A stretch of DNA of 64,000 nt from Burkholderia pseudomultivorans (GTDB lineage Bacteria > Pseudomonadota > Gammaproteobacteria > Burkholderiales > Burkholderiaceae): positions 1,736,001-1,800,000 of the forward strand of contig NZ_CP013378.1 of assembly GCF_001718415.1 (NCBI RefSeq), written 5' to 3'. The position numbers and the translations under genes are program-made. Positions 10,344 to 19,273 of this stretch are shown piece after piece. How positions within the stretch are numbered: the stretch's first letter is position 1; each line of letters starts with the position of its first letter. The notes beneath the pieces were generated by a model. The model saw only the letters and a program-made list of their open reading frames with translations. It did not search any database and had not been told where the DNA came from.

Positions 10344-10895
10344 TTAGACGTTCGCGGTCAGCGCGCGGATCGTCGGCAGGTTGCGCCAGTAGCCCTTCGC
10401 GTCCATCCCGCAGCCGAACACGTAGCGGTCCGGCACCGAGAAGCCGCAGAAGTCGGGATGCAGCGGCTTCGCCTTCGCGAGCGTCTTCTCGCACAGCACG
10501 GCCGACATGAAGCGCTTCGCGCCCATGTCGAGGATGCGGTCGCGGATCGCGGCCATCGTCTCGCCTTCGTCGAGGATGTCGTCGAGCACGAGCACGATCC
10601 GGTCCTTCACCGATTCGCGCGGTGCGACGCGCCAGTGCATTTCCGGGCTGCCCTGGGTCGTGTTGCGGTAGCGCGTCAGGTGGATGTAGTCGAATTCGAG
10701 CGGGAAATCGAGATGCGGCAGCAGCATCCCGGTAAACACCGCGGCGCCGCCCATCACCGAGAGCACGAGCGGGAACGCGTCGCCGATCTCGGCGCGGATC
10801 GCGTCGGCCATCCGGGCGATCGACGCGTTGACGGCGTCCGCCGAGACGATCTCTTCGGAGTGGTCGAAAATATGGAGGGCTTCTTCGCGGTTCAT
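10344..10895 (-). CDS. hpt: Hypoxanthine-guanine phosphoribosyltransferase
   Basis: A 183-residue purine salvage enzyme that joins hypoxanthine or guanine to PRPP. The PRPP-binding signature is VLVLDDILDEGETM at about residues 99-112, preceded by the flexible-loop segment EFDYIHLTRYRNTTQG. The conserved LPLVLSVMGGAAVFTG-like stretch near residue 45 also fits. The ATG at 10895 is chosen because the residues upstream to 10922 are not family-like; neither start has a good ribosome-binding site. Bacteria of this group often name it simply phosphoribosyltransferase, and guanine versus hypoxanthine preference cannot be read here. It follows ffh on the same strand after 94 bases. Confidence 0.88.
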   Translation of the reverse strand: MNREEALHIFDHSEEIVSADAVNASIARMADAIRAEIGDAFPLVLSVMGGAAVFTGMLLPHLDFPLEFDYIHLTRYRNTTQGSPEMHWRVAPRESVKDRIVLVLDDILDEGETMAAIRDRILDMGAKRFMSAVLCEKTLAKAKPLHPDFCGFSVPDRYVFGCGMDAKGYWRNLPTIRALTANV

Positions 10896-10989
10896 GTGTT
10901 CTGGCGGGCAGTCGGTATACAAATAAGAATGAAGCAGAACGGGCGGCGCGCGCTACAGCACAAACCCGCGCGCCGGCCGTCGGGCGAAA

Positions 10990-12357
10990 TCAGCGCAGGC
11001 CGGGCATCATGCCCTTCAGGCCGCGCATCATCTTCTGCATGTTGCCCCCCTTCAGCTTCTTCATCATCGTACGCATCTGGTCGTACTGGTTCAGCATCCG
11101 GTTGACTTCCTGCACCGGCACGCCCGCGCCGGCTGCAATGCGGCGCTTGCGCGTCGCCTTGATGATCTCGGGTTTCGCGCGCTCGGCGGGCGTCATCGAG
11201 CTGATGATCCCCTCCATCCGGCGGATCTGCTTCTCGGCCTGGCCCATGTCGGCGCCGGCCGCGGCCTGCTGGAACTGCGCGGGGAGCTTGTCCATCAGCG
11301 ACGACAGGCCGCCCATGTTCTTCATCTGGGAGATCTGCGCGCGGAAATCGTTCAGGTCGAAGTCGCCGCCTTTCTTCACCTTGTCGGCGAGCTTCTGCGC
11401 GGCCTGCACGTCGACGCCGCGCTGCGCTTCCTCGACGAGCGCGAGGATGTCGCCCATGCCGAGGATCCGGTTCGCCATCCGGTCGGGGTGGAACACCTCG
11501 AGGCCGTCGAGCTTCTCGGCGACGCCGACGAACTTGATCGGCTTGCCCGTCACGTGCCGCACCGACAGCGCGGCGCCGCCGCGCGAGTCGCCGTCGAGCT
11601 TGGTCAGCACGACGCCGGTGAGCGGCAGCGTGTCGTTGAACGCCTTCGCGGTGTTGACCGCGTCCTGGCCGAGCATCGCGTCGACGACGAACAGCGTTTC
11701 GGCCGGCTTCAGCACGCCGTGCAGCGCGGCGATTTCCTGCATCATCGCCTCGTCGATGCCGAGACGGCCGGCCGTATCGACGATCAGCACGTCATGGTAG
11801 TGGCGCTTCGCCCAGTCGACGGCCGCGAGCGCGATGTCGACGGGCTTCTGCTCGGGCGTGGACGGGAAGAAGTCGGCGCCGACCTGTTCGCTCACCGTTT
11901 TCAACTGCATGATCGCGGCCGGGCGATACACGTCGCACGACACGGTCAGCACTTTCTTCTTGTACTTCTCGCGCAGCAGCTTCGCGAGCTTGCCGACGGT
12001 CGTGGTCTTGCCCGCGCCCTGCAGGCCGGCCATCAGGATCACGGCGGGCGGCGCGACCGCGAGGTTCAGCTCGGCGGCCTTGCCTTCGTAGTCGCCGCCG
12101 ATCACGGCGGTCAGTTCCTTCTGGACCACGCCGACGAGCGCCTGGCCCGGCGACAGGCTGCTGATCACCTCCTCGCCGAGCGCCTTTTCCTTGACCTTGG
12201 CGATGAATTCGCGGACGACCGGCAGCGCGACGTCGGCCTCGAGCAGCGCGAGACGCACCTCGCGGAGCATCTCCTGCGTGTTCGCCTCGGTAAGCCGGGC
12301 CTCGCCGCGCAGCGTCTTGACGACGCGCGCCATCCGTTGAGTGAGATTGTCGAGCAT
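10990..12357 (-). CDS. ffh: Signal recognition particle protein (SRP54 homologue)
   Basis: A 455-residue GTPase that, with 4.5S RNA, targets nascent membrane proteins to FtsY. It starts MLDNLTQRMARVVKTLRG (N domain). The G domain has G1 GLQGAGKTTTVGKLA at about 107, DVYRPAA, DTAGR at about 190, TKLDGD at about 246 and GEKLDGLE-type closing loop. The methionine-rich M domain begins near residue 325 and ends with MRTMMKKLKGGNMQKMMRGLKGMMPGLR-like repeats of Met and Lys. The frame stays open 375 bases upstream but the family start is at 12357. It is divergent from the CcsA-like gene with 88 bases between, a classical ffh-ypjD pair. Confidence 0.98.
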   Translation of the reverse strand: MLDNLTQRMARVVKTLRGEARLTEANTQEMLREVRLALLEADVALPVVREFIAKVKEKALGEEVISSLSPGQALVGVVQKELTAVIGGDYEGKAAELNLAVAPPAVILMAGLQGAGKTTTVGKLAKLLREKYKKKVLTVSCDVYRPAAIMQLKTVSEQVGADFFPSTPEQKPVDIALAAVDWAKRHYHDVLIVDTAGRLGIDEAMMQEIAALHGVLKPAETLFVVDAMLGQDAVNTAKAFNDTLPLTGVVLTKLDGDSRGGAALSVRHVTGKPIKFVGVAEKLDGLEVFHPDRMANRILGMGDILALVEEAQRGVDVQAAQKLADKVKKGGDFDLNDFRAQISQMKNMGGLSSLMDKLPAQFQQAAAGADMGQAEKQIRRMEGIISSMTPAERAKPEIIKATRKRRIAAGAGVPVQEVNRMLNQYDQMRTMMKKLKGGNMQKMMRGLKGMMPGLR

Positions 12358-12445
12358 GGGGAGCGATGGACAGTGGGGCCCGAAGGCGCAGCGGGACCGA
12401 ACAACGGAGCCGTCGCGGGAAGGGGGCCTAGTGTAAACTTCGAAC

Positions 12446-13342
12446 ATGGATATTGTACTGTATGCCCTCACCGCGTTCCTGTATGGCGGCCTCGCCGTCG
12501 CAGGCTGGCGCACGCACCGCCAGGGCGCGACGCCGCCGCTCGTCGCGAGCGTGCCGGCCGTGCCGGTTCCGGCGTCCGCCGCGTCCGGGATGAGCGGCGC
12601 CGGCCGCGCGCTGCTGGGCGCCGCGCTCGTCGCGCACGGCGTGCTGCTGCACATGACGATCTTCCCGCACGACGCGATGATCTTCGGCTTCGCGTTCGCG
12701 CTGTCCGCGATGTTCTGGCTCGGCGCCGGCATCTACTGGATCGAGAGCTTCTTCTTCCCGCTCGACAGCCTGCGGCTGCTCGTGCTGCCGCTCGCCTGCG
12801 GCGCGTCGCTGCTGCCGCTCGTGTTCGGCGGCGTGCGGGTGCTGCCTTATGCCGCAGCGCCGCTGTTCAAGCTGCACTTCCTGATCGCGAACATCGCGTA
12901 CGGCCTGTTCGCGATCGCGGCGCTGCATGCGATCCTGATGCTGATGGTCGAGCGGCGCCTGCAGTCGCTGAGAAGCGGCGGGCGCGACGGCTCGACGGGC
13001 TGGATCGCGAGCTGGCTCGAGACGCTGCCGCCGCTGCTCACGCTCGAGAAGCTGCTGTTCCGCCTGATCGGTGCGGGCTTCGTGCTGCTCACGCTGACGC
13101 TCGCGTCGGGGATCCTGTTCAGCGAGCAGGTCGACGCGCGCGCGCTGCGCCTCGATCACAAGACGGTGTTCGCGATCCTGTCGTGGCTGATGTTCGGCGG
13201 CCTGCTGGTCGCACGCAGGACCTCGGGCTGGCGCGGACGCGGCGCCGCACGCTGGGTGCTCGTGTCGTTCGCCGCGCTGCTGCTCGCGTATGTCGGCAGC
13301 CGCTTCGTGTTCGAGGTGCTGCTGCACCGTTCCGTGGTTTGA
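12446..13342 (+). CDS. CcsA/YpjD-like inner membrane protein (cytochrome c assembly family)
   Basis: A 298-residue polytopic protein with about eight hydrophobic spans, beginning at about residue 2 (IVLYALTAFLYGGLAVAGW). It belongs to the cytochrome c assembly/CcsA superfamily, whose better known members carry haem to the periplasm. Here the members next to ffh (YpjD type) have no firm function. Histidines in membrane-edge positions (LVAHGVLLHM near 66-75, and LDHKTVFAILSW near 235) resemble haem-ligand positions of the superfamily, but the WWD motif of true CcsA is not obvious. The gene is divergent from ffh and upstream of the small zinc protein after 14 bases. Confidence 0.82.
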   Translation: MDIVLYALTAFLYGGLAVAGWRTHRQGATPPLVASVPAVPVPASAASGMSGAGRALLGAALVAHGVLLHMTIFPHDAMIFGFAFALSAMFWLGAGIYWIESFFFPLDSLRLLVLPLACGASLLPLVFGGVRVLPYAAAPLFKLHFLIANIAYGLFAIAALHAILMLMVERRLQSLRSGGRDGSTGWIASWLETLPPLLTLEKLLFRLIGAGFVLLTLTLASGILFSEQVDARALRLDHKTVFAILSWLMFGGLLVARRTSGWRGRGAARWVLVSFAALLLAYVGSRFVFEVLLHRSVV

Positions 13343-13356
13343 CCGGCAGGTTTTCG

Positions 13357-13656
13357 ATGCGACAGATTCTTCTCCTGATCCTCCTGTTCTTCGCCAGTTC
13401 GTGGGTCGCGCGCAAGCTGCGCCGGGCCCAGGAGCAGGCGCGCAGCGAGCGCGGCGCGGCCGGCCCGGGCGCGTCCGGCTACGGCGGCCGTCCGAACGGC
13501 GACGCGCGTGCGCTGCCCGAGCCGATGGTGCGTTGCGCCGAGTGCGGCGTGCATGCGCCGCAGGGCGACGCGGTCGTCGCGGGCGGCCAGTATTTCTGCA
13601 GCACCGAGCACGCGCAGCGTCACGCGGCGCGCGCCGGCGGCCAGGACGCGCGATGA
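13357..13656 (+). CDS. Small membrane-anchored zinc-ribbon protein (PP0621 family)
   Basis: A 99-residue protein with one N-terminal hydrophobic segment (residues 2-17), an Arg/Gly-rich linker and a C-terminal metal-binding module: RCAECGVHAP, then QYFCSTEHAQRH. The CxxC...C...H pattern would bind zinc or another metal in the cytoplasm or periplasm. It is a conserved proteobacterial family without a known function. It lies between the CcsA-like gene and ampD and overlaps the ampD start by four bases (ATGA), so the three are likely translated from one transcript. Confidence 0.78.
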   Translation: MRQILLLILLFFASSWVARKLRRAQEQARSERGAAGPGASGYGGRPNGDARALPEPMVRCAECGVHAPQGDAVVAGGQYFCSTEHAQRHAARAGGQDAR

Positions 13657-14243
13657 GCGACGCGGTGTCGCTGTCGGTCGACGCGCACGGCTGGGTGCGC
13701 GAGGCGCGCCACGCGCCGTCGCCGAATGTCGAGGCGCGGCCCGCGGGCGCGGTGCCGACGCTCGTGGTCGTGCACAACATCAGCCTGCCGCCCGGCGAGT
13801 TCGGCGGCGATGCGATCGAGGCGCTGTTCCTGAACCGTCTCGACTGCGACGCCCATCCTTATTACCAGCGCCACCTGCGCGACGTGCGCGTGTCCGCGCA
13901 CTTCCTGATTCGCCGCGACGGCGAGCTCGTGCAGTTCGTGTCGTGCGACGAGCGCGCGTGGCATGCGGGCGCGTCCGAGTTCTTCGGCCGCACGCGCTGC
14001 AACGACTTCTCGATCGGCATCGAGCTCGAAGGCGCGGACGACGTGCCGTTCGAGGCCGCGCAGTACGCGACGCTCGCGGCGCTCGCGCGCACGCTGGCGG
14101 CGCGCTATCCGGTCGACGCGTTCGCGGGGCATGCGGACGTCGCGCCGGGCCGCAAGACCGACCCGGGCCCGCACTTCGATTGGCAACGCTTCGCGAGCGA
14201 TGCCGGCTTTTCCGCCGAATACTTTCCTTTCCGTCAGCACTGA
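13653..14243 (+). CDS. ampD: 1,6-anhydro-N-acetylmuramyl-L-alanine amidase
   Basis: A 196-residue zinc amidase of the Amidase_2 fold. It cuts the anhydromuramic acid-peptide bond in cytosolic cell wall recycling products and so keeps AmpC beta-lactamase induction low. Expected zinc ligands are visible: His in VVVHNISLPPGEFGG (about 36), His and Asp in GHADVAPGRKTDPGPHFDW (about 155-170). VSAHFLIRRDG, CDERAWHAGAS and FSIGIELEG are family signatures. Loss-of-function changes in ampD raise beta-lactam resistance in Burkholderia relatives. The start overlaps the previous stop (ATGA). It is the last gene before the nrd region. Confidence 0.95.
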   Translation: MSDAVSLSVDAHGWVREARHAPSPNVEARPAGAVPTLVVVHNISLPPGEFGGDAIEALFLNRLDCDAHPYYQRHLRDVRVSAHFLIRRDGELVQFVSCDERAWHAGASEFFGRTRCNDFSIGIELEGADDVPFEAAQYATLAALARTLAARYPVDAFAGHADVAPGRKTDPGPHFDWQRFASDAGFSAEYFPFRQH

Positions 14244-14341
14244 GCGCGGGGTTTTTTGAGCGGAGAATCTTTTTTCTCCGACCAATGCCTTGTCGTGTCT
14301 GCGCGCGAGCGATGTCAAGACCTTCGCCGCAAATTATCCGT

Positions 14342-14370
14342 TTGGACGTCGTCCGAATGTCCACTATACT
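14342..14370 (+). promoter_or_regulatory. nrdA promoter
   Basis: TTGGAC (14342-14347) and TATACT (14365-14370) are spaced by exactly 17 bases and form a good sigma70 promoter about 320 bases upstream of the nrdA ATG. The -10 hexamer lies inside the first NrdR box, so repressor and RNA polymerase would compete. Confidence 0.7.
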
Positions 14371-14376
14371 TGGTGC
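14361..14376 (+). promoter_or_regulatory. NrdR box 1
   Basis: CCACTATACTTGGTGC matches the known NrdR consensus (ACACWATATATWGTGT) at 11 of 16 positions, including the CAC and GTG arms. It overlaps the -10 element of the nrdA promoter. Confidence 0.75.
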
Positions 14377-14391
14377 CGGTTGAGCAGTTCT

Positions 14392-14407
14392 GCACTAGAT
14401 ATAGTGT
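14392..14407 (+). promoter_or_regulatory. NrdR box 2
   Basis: GCACTAGATATAGTGT matches the NrdR consensus at 14 of 16 positions. Its centre is 31 bases from that of box 1, three helical turns, the spacing seen for paired NrdR boxes. Confidence 0.82.
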
Positions 14408-14694
14408 GTGTCGCAGGGGAAACCCGAGCGGCACCGGCCGGCGGCCAACGCCGGCGGACGGCGTTCCCAGGGCGGCGCGCCGGGCCGGACGGTCCGGGCG
14501 CCGCGATCAGCGCAGCGAACTTCGACGGGGCGGGGTATACATGACGAAGCACACGACCGGATCGGTTGTCGCGCATCGACGGATCCGGTTTCCCCGGCGC
14601 ATCGCTCGCCTCTTACCGCTCGCGCATCGCGTTGCGCGGCGTTCGTTTTAATCCGCGGATCTCTCCGCACCATCCAACACCAGGAGCTTTGCAC

Positions 14695-17691
14695 ATGCAA
14701 ACCACCGACAACGCGACGTCCCAGTACGAGAGCGCTTCGAGCCGTCCTCTCGGCGGGGCCGCACAAGGCGCGCCGGCGCTCGCGCCGCAGGCAACGTTCG
14801 CCGACTACAAGGTGATCCGCCGCAATGGCAGCGTGGTGTCGTTCGAGCCTTCGAAGATCGCGATCGCGGTGACCAAGGCTTTCCTGGCCGTCAACGGCGG
14901 GCAGGGCGCGGCGTCGGCGCGCGTGCGCGAGCTGGTCGACCAGCTCACGCACAACGTCGTGCGCGCGCTCGTGCGCAGCCGCCCGAACGGCGGTACGTTC
15001 CATATCGAAGACATCCAGGACCAGGTCGAACTCGCGCTGATGCGCGGCGGCGAGCACAACGTCGCGCGTGCGTACGTGCTGTATCGCGAGAAGCGTCACC
15101 TGGAGCGTCAGCATGCGGGCGAGGAAGCGGCGGTGGCGGGCGGCGAGGCGGCCGGCGGCGTGATCAACGTCGTCGACAACGGCGTGACGCGCCCGCTCGA
15201 CCTGAACGCGCTGCGCGCGCTGGTGGTGTCGGCATGCGACGGTCTCGGCGCTGCGGTTAACCCTGACCCGATCGTCGCGGAGACGGTGAAGAACCTGTAC
15301 GACGGCGTGCCGATGAGCCAGGTCTACGACTCGGCGATCCTCGCGGCGCGCACGATGATCGAGAAGGACCCGGCATACAGCCAGGTCACGGCCCGCATCC
15401 TGCTGCACACGATCCGTCGCGAGATCCTCGGCGAGGAAGTGGTCCAGGCCGAGATGTCGACCCGCTACGCGGAGTATTTCCCGCAGTTCCTGAAGCGCGG
15501 CGTCGACGCCGGCCTGCTCGACGACAAGCTGCTGCAGTTCGACCTGAAGCGCCTCGGCGACGCGCTCGACGCGAGCCGCGACCTGCAGTTCGGCTACCTC
15601 GGCCTGCAGACGCTGTACGACCGCTACTTCCTGCACGTCGGCGGCACCCGCATCGAAATGCCGCAGGCATTCTTCATGCGCGTCGCGATGGGCCTGTCGC
15701 TGAACGAGATCGACCGCGAAACGCGCGCGATCGAGTTCTACAACGTGCTGTCGAGCTTCGACTTCATGAGCTCGACGCCGACGCTGTTCAACTCGGGCAC
15801 GCACCGCTCGCAGCTGTCGTCGTGCTACCTGACGACGGTCGCGGACGATCTCGACGGCATCTATGAAGCGCTGAAGGAAAACGCGCTGCTGTCGAAGTTC
15901 GCCGGCGGCCTCGGCAACGACTGGACCCGCGTGCGCGCACTCGGCTCGCATATCAAGGGCACGAACGGCAAGTCGCAGGGCGTGGTGCCGTTCCTGAAGG
16001 TCGTCAACGACACGGCCGTCGCGGTCAACCAGGGCGGCAAGCGCAAGGGCGCGGTCTGCGCGTACCTCGAATCGTGGCACCTCGACATCGAGGAGTTCCT
16101 CGAGCTGCGCAAGAACACCGGCGACGACCGTCGCCGCACGCACGACATGAACACGGCGAACTGGATTCCCGACCTGTTCATGAAGCGCGTGATGGAAGGC
16201 GGCGAATGGACGCTGTTCTCGCCGTCGACCTGCCCGGACCTGCACGACAAGTTCGGCGCGGAGTTCGAGGCGGCTTACACGGCTTACGAAGAGAAAGTCG
16301 CGCGCGGCGAGATCAAGCTGTTCAAGAAGATTCCGGCGCAGCAGCTGTGGCGCAAGATGCTCGGCATGCTGTTCGAGACGGGCCACCCGTGGATCACGTT
16401 CAAGGATCCGTGCAACATCCGCTCGCCGCAGCAGCACGTTGGCGTCGTCCACTCGTCGAACCTGTGCACCGAAATCACGCTGAACACGAGCGACACCGAA
16501 ATCGCGGTCTGCAACCTCGGCTCGGTGAACCTCGTCGCCCACCTGGTCAAGCAGGCGGACGGCAGCTACGCGCTCGACCACGACAAGCTGAAGCGCACGA
16601 TCAGCGTCGCGATGCGCATGCTCGACAACGTGATCGACATCAACTACTACGCGGTGCCGAAGGCGCGTAACTCGAACCTGAAGCACCGCCCGGTCGGCAT
16701 GGGCATCATGGGCTTCCAGGACTGCCTGCACCTGCTGCGCACGCCGTATGCGTCGGAGGCGGCGGTCGAGTTCGCCGATCGCTCGATGGAAGCGGTCTGC
16801 TACTACGCGTACTACGCGTCGACCGAGCTGGCCGAGGAGCGCGGCCGCTACTCGAGCTACCGCGGCTCGCTGTGGGATCGCGGCATCCTCCCGCAGGACA
16901 CGCTGAAGCTGCTGGCGGAAGCGCGCGGCGGCTACGTCGAGGTCGACTCGTCGGAATCGCTCGACTGGACGGCGCTGCGCGCGCGGATCGCGGCGCACGG
17001 CATGCGCAACTCGAACTGCGTCGCGATCGCGCCGACGGCGACGATCTCGAACATCATCGGCGTGTCGGCGTGCATCGAGCCGACCTTCCAGAACCTGTAC
17101 GTGAAGTCGAACCTGTCGGGCGAATTCACGGTGGTCAACGAGTACCTCGTGCGCGACCTGAAGGAACGCGGCCTGTGGGACGAGGTGATGGTCGCCGACC
17201 TGAAGTACTTCGACGGCATGCTGTCGCGCATCGACCGCATCCCGGCCGACCTGCGCGCGATCTACGCGACCGCGTTCGAAGTCGATCCGACGTGGCTGGT
17301 CGAAGCCGCATCGCGTCGCCAGAAGTGGATCGACCAGGCGCAGTCGCTGAACATCTACATGGGCGGCGCATCGGGCAAGAAGCTCGACGAGGTCTACAAG
17401 CTCGCATGGCTGCGCGGCCTGAAGACGACCTACTACCTGCGCACGATGGCAGCGACGCACGTCGAGAAGTCGACCGTCGCGCACGGCGCGCTGAACGCGG
17501 TGCCGACGAGCGGCGGCGCGGGCAGCGGCGGCGCGCAAGGCGCAGCGGGCGGCTTCGGTGCGGCAGGCGGCGCAGCGTCGTCGTCGGGCGCGGTCGATGC
17601 GGCGGCACTCGCACCGGTCGAGGCCGATGGTCCGGTGTGCACGATGCGTCCGGGCGACCCGGGCTTCGACGAGTGCGAAGCGTGCCAGTAA
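14695..17691 (+). CDS. nrdA: Ribonucleoside-diphosphate reductase, class Ia alpha subunit
   Basis: A 998-residue catalytic subunit that reduces ribonucleoside diphosphates to deoxy forms, using the radical made by NrdB. After a variable 40-residue start comes the ATP-cone (about 45-140, VIRRNGSVVSFEPSKIAIAVTKAF), the overall activity switch. The barrel carries SSCYLTT (first redox Cys), NLCTEITLNTSDTE (Asn-Cys-Glu catalytic set) and the second redox Cys of the active site near CNLGSVNL. It ends in a Gly/Ala-rich linker of about 40 residues and CEACQ, the swivelling Cys pair that takes electrons from thioredoxin or glutaredoxin. The ATG at 14695 has AGGAG upstream; the frame is open earlier. 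NrdR boxes upstream indicate repression when dATP is high. Confidence 0.97.
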   Translation: MQTTDNATSQYESASSRPLGGAAQGAPALAPQATFADYKVIRRNGSVVSFEPSKIAIAVTKAFLAVNGGQGAASARVRELVDQLTHNVVRALVRSRPNGGTFHIEDIQDQVELALMRGGEHNVARAYVLYREKRHLERQHAGEEAAVAGGEAAGGVINVVDNGVTRPLDLNALRALVVSACDGLGAAVNPDPIVAETVKNLYDGVPMSQVYDSAILAARTMIEKDPAYSQVTARILLHTIRREILGEEVVQAEMSTRYAEYFPQFLKRGVDAGLLDDKLLQFDLKRLGDALDASRDLQFGYLGLQTLYDRYFLHVGGTRIEMPQAFFMRVAMGLSLNEIDRETRAIEFYNVLSSFDFMSSTPTLFNSGTHRSQLSSCYLTTVADDLDGIYEALKENALLSKFAGGLGNDWTRVRALGSHIKGTNGKSQGVVPFLKVVNDTAVAVNQGGKRKGAVCAYLESWHLDIEEFLELRKNTGDDRRRTHDMNTANWIPDLFMKRVMEGGEWTLFSPSTCPDLHDKFGAEFEAAYTAYEEKVARGEIKLFKKIPAQQLWRKMLGMLFETGHPWITFKDPCNIRSPQQHVGVVHSSNLCTEITLNTSDTEIAVCNLGSVNLVAHLVKQADGSYALDHDKLKRTISVAMRMLDNVIDINYYAVPKARNSNLKHRPVGMGIMGFQDCLHLLRTPYASEAAVEFADRSMEAVCYYAYYASTELAEERGRYSSYRGSLWDRGILPQDTLKLLAEARGGYVEVDSSESLDWTALRARIAAHGMRNSNCVAIAPTATISNIIGVSACIEPTFQNLYVKSNLSGEFTVVNEYLVRDLKERGLWDEVMVADLKYFDGMLSRIDRIPADLRAIYATAFEVDPTWLVEAASRRQKWIDQAQSLNIYMGGASGKKLDEVYKLAWLRGLKTTYYLRTMAATHVEKSTVAHGALNAVPTSGGAGSGGAQGAAGGFGAAGGAASSSGAVDAAALAPVEADGPVCTMRPGDPGFDECEACQ

Positions 17692-18055
17692 CGCGGCGCG
17701 CCTGACCCGAAGCAGTGCCGGGCGGCGCGCGCGACAACCGATCGAGGTTGAAGTGCGCGCCGCTCTCTACTAAAAAAATGATAAGGAATCTGTAACGCGG
17801 CACGATGCGTTGCAGGCAGTGACGAGCGATCGAAACACCCCCGACGACGTCGCGTTTCGATCAGCGTTCGATGCGTCGAGCGCACCTCGCGATACGAGCG
17901 CGACATGCATCGCGCGCTGCATGACCGACGATGCGTTGCTCAAAGTGTTGTATCGAGGTCGCAACGCGAATCGAAAAAAGGATTTTTCGTGAGCGAACCC
18001 TTTTATCGCTCAGGAAAAGATGGTACAAACCGTTCTAAATTGATGGTGAGAATTT
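17692..18055 (+). other. nrdA-nrdB intergenic region, structured
   Basis: The 364-base gap holds no gene I can support. A 9-bp stem GCGGCGCGC (17722-17730)/GCGCGCCGC (17755-17763) with an inner CAACC/GGTTG stem follows nrdA. The word CGATGCGTTGC occurs twice, near 17806 and 17930. Two hairpins lie back to back before nrdB: CGAAAAA/TTTTTCG (17972-17989) and TGAGCGA/TCGCTCA (17990-18012). This looks like an nrdA 3' end and an nrdB leader with its own folding, so the two genes may be unequally expressed. Confidence 0.5.
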
Positions 18056-19267
18056 ATGCTCAACTGGGATGACGAGATGACCGCCGTAACTCCCGCGAGC
18101 GGGGCGCAGCAAAACGCGATGCGCACCTCCGCCGGGATGGCTGTCGGAATGCAGGCTGCGTCGCCTGCCGCCCATCAGGTCCGTGACATTTTCGAAGGCG
18201 ATCTTGCGGTGGCGCCGCAAGCATCGGCTGTTCCCGCCGGCGGTTCGGAAGCGCGGGTCAATGTCGCCGACAAGCGCATCATCAACGGCCAGACTGACGT
18301 CAATCAGCTGGTGCCGTTCAAGTACAAGTGGGCGTGGGAAAAGTATCTGGCCGGTTGCGCGAACCACTGGATGCCGCAGGAAATCAACATGTCCCGCGAC
18401 ATCGCGCTGTGGAAGGATCCGAACGGGCTGACCGAGGACGAGCGCCGCATCGTCAAGCGCAACCTCGGCTTCTTCGTGACGGCCGACTCGCTCGCCGCGA
18501 ACAACATCGTGCTCGGTACGTACCGCCACATCACGGCGCCCGAGTGCCGCCAGTTCCTGCTGCGCCAGGCGTTCGAAGAGGCGATCCACACGCACGCTTA
18601 CCAGTACATCGTCGAATCGCTCGGCCTCGACGAAGGCGAGATCTTCAACGCGTATCACGAAGTCCCGTCGATCCGCGCGAAGGACGAATTCCTGATCCCG
18701 TTCATCCATACGCTGACGGATCCGGCCTTCAAGACCGGCACGCTCGAAGCGGATCAGAAGCTGCTGAAGTCGCTGATCGTGTTCGCCTGCATCATGGAAG
18801 GGCTGTTCTTCTATGTCGGCTTCACGCAGATCCTCGCGCTCGGCCGCCAGAACAAGATGACGGGTGCTGCAGAGCAATATCAGTACATCCTGCGCGACGA
18901 ATCGATGCACTGCAATTTCGGCATCGACCTGATCAACCAGATCAAGCTCGAGAACCCGCATCTCTGGACCGCGGAATTCCGCGCGGAGATCCGCGAGCTG
19001 TTCAAGCAGGCTGTCGAACTCGAATACCGCTACGCCGAGGACACGATGCCGCGCGGCGTGCTGGGTCTGAACGCGTCGATGTTCAAGAGCTATCTGCGCT
19101 TCATCAGCAACCGCCGTTGCCAGCAGATCGGCCTCGATCCGCTGTTCCCGAACGAGGAAAACCCGTTCCCGTGGATGAGCGAGATGATCGACCTGAAGAA
19201 GGAACGCAACTTCTTCGAGACGCGTGTGATCGAGTATCAGACGGGTGGCGCGCTGTCCTGGGAATGA
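18056..19267 (+). CDS. nrdB: Ribonucleoside-diphosphate reductase, class Ia beta subunit
   Basis: A 403-residue radical-generating subunit with a di-iron site and a stable tyrosyl radical. Iron-ligand signatures are visible in order: [33 protein letters not shown] and [17 protein letters not shown]. It ends with a conserved tail that docks on NrdA ([18 protein letters not shown], shortened). The first 70 residues ([16 protein letters not shown]...) are a variable extension relative to E. coli NrdB. GGTGAGAATTT precedes the ATG. It follows nrdA after 364 bases with hairpins in the gap, which suggests an operon with internal regulation or a second promoter. No NrdI/NrdG-type partner is present, as expected for class Ia. 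Confidence 0.96.
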   Translation: MLNWDDEMTAVTPASGAQQNAMRTSAGMAVGMQAASPAAHQVRDIFEGDLAVAPQASAVPAGGSEARVNVADKRIINGQTDVNQLVPFKYKWAWEKYLAGCANHWMPQEINMSRDIALWKDPNGLTEDERRIVKRNLGFFVTADSLAANNIVLGTYRHITAPECRQFLLRQAFEEAIHTHAYQYIVESLGLDEGEIFNAYHEVPSIRAKDEFLIPFIHTLTDPAFKTGTLEADQKLLKSLIVFACIMEGLFFYVGFTQILALGRQNKMTGAAEQYQYILRDESMHCNFGIDLINQIKLENPHLWTAEFRAEIRELFKQAVELEYRYAEDTMPRGVLGLNASMFKSYLRFISNRRCQQIGLDPLFPNEENPFPWMSEMIDLKKERNFFETRVIEYQTGGALSWE

Positions 19268-19273
19268 CCCGCA

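Larger units (their letters stand above)
14244..14694 (+). other. ampD-nrdA intergenic region, holds nrdA promoter and NrdR boxes
   Basis: This 451-base gap contains the promoter and two NrdR boxes described separately near 14342-14407. The remaining 290 bases are an unusually long leader for nrdA, GC-rich, with a run GGCCGGCGGCCAACGCCGGC that can fold. An open frame from 14541 to 14651 is present but I see no support for it as a gene. A short CGGAGAA/TTCTCCG hairpin with T residues in its loop lies just after ampD and may end that transcript weakly. Confidence 0.6.

Noticed and set aside
14541..14651. 36-codon ORF in the nrdA leader
   Set aside because: It has a GGGGCGGGG-type upstream tract but no coupling to nrdA and Arg-rich shadow composition; not supported as a gene.
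14395..17538. Open frame of 1047 codons antisense to nrdA
   Set aside because: nrdA has complete catalytic motifs on the plus strand; the antisense product is low-complexity and matches no family.
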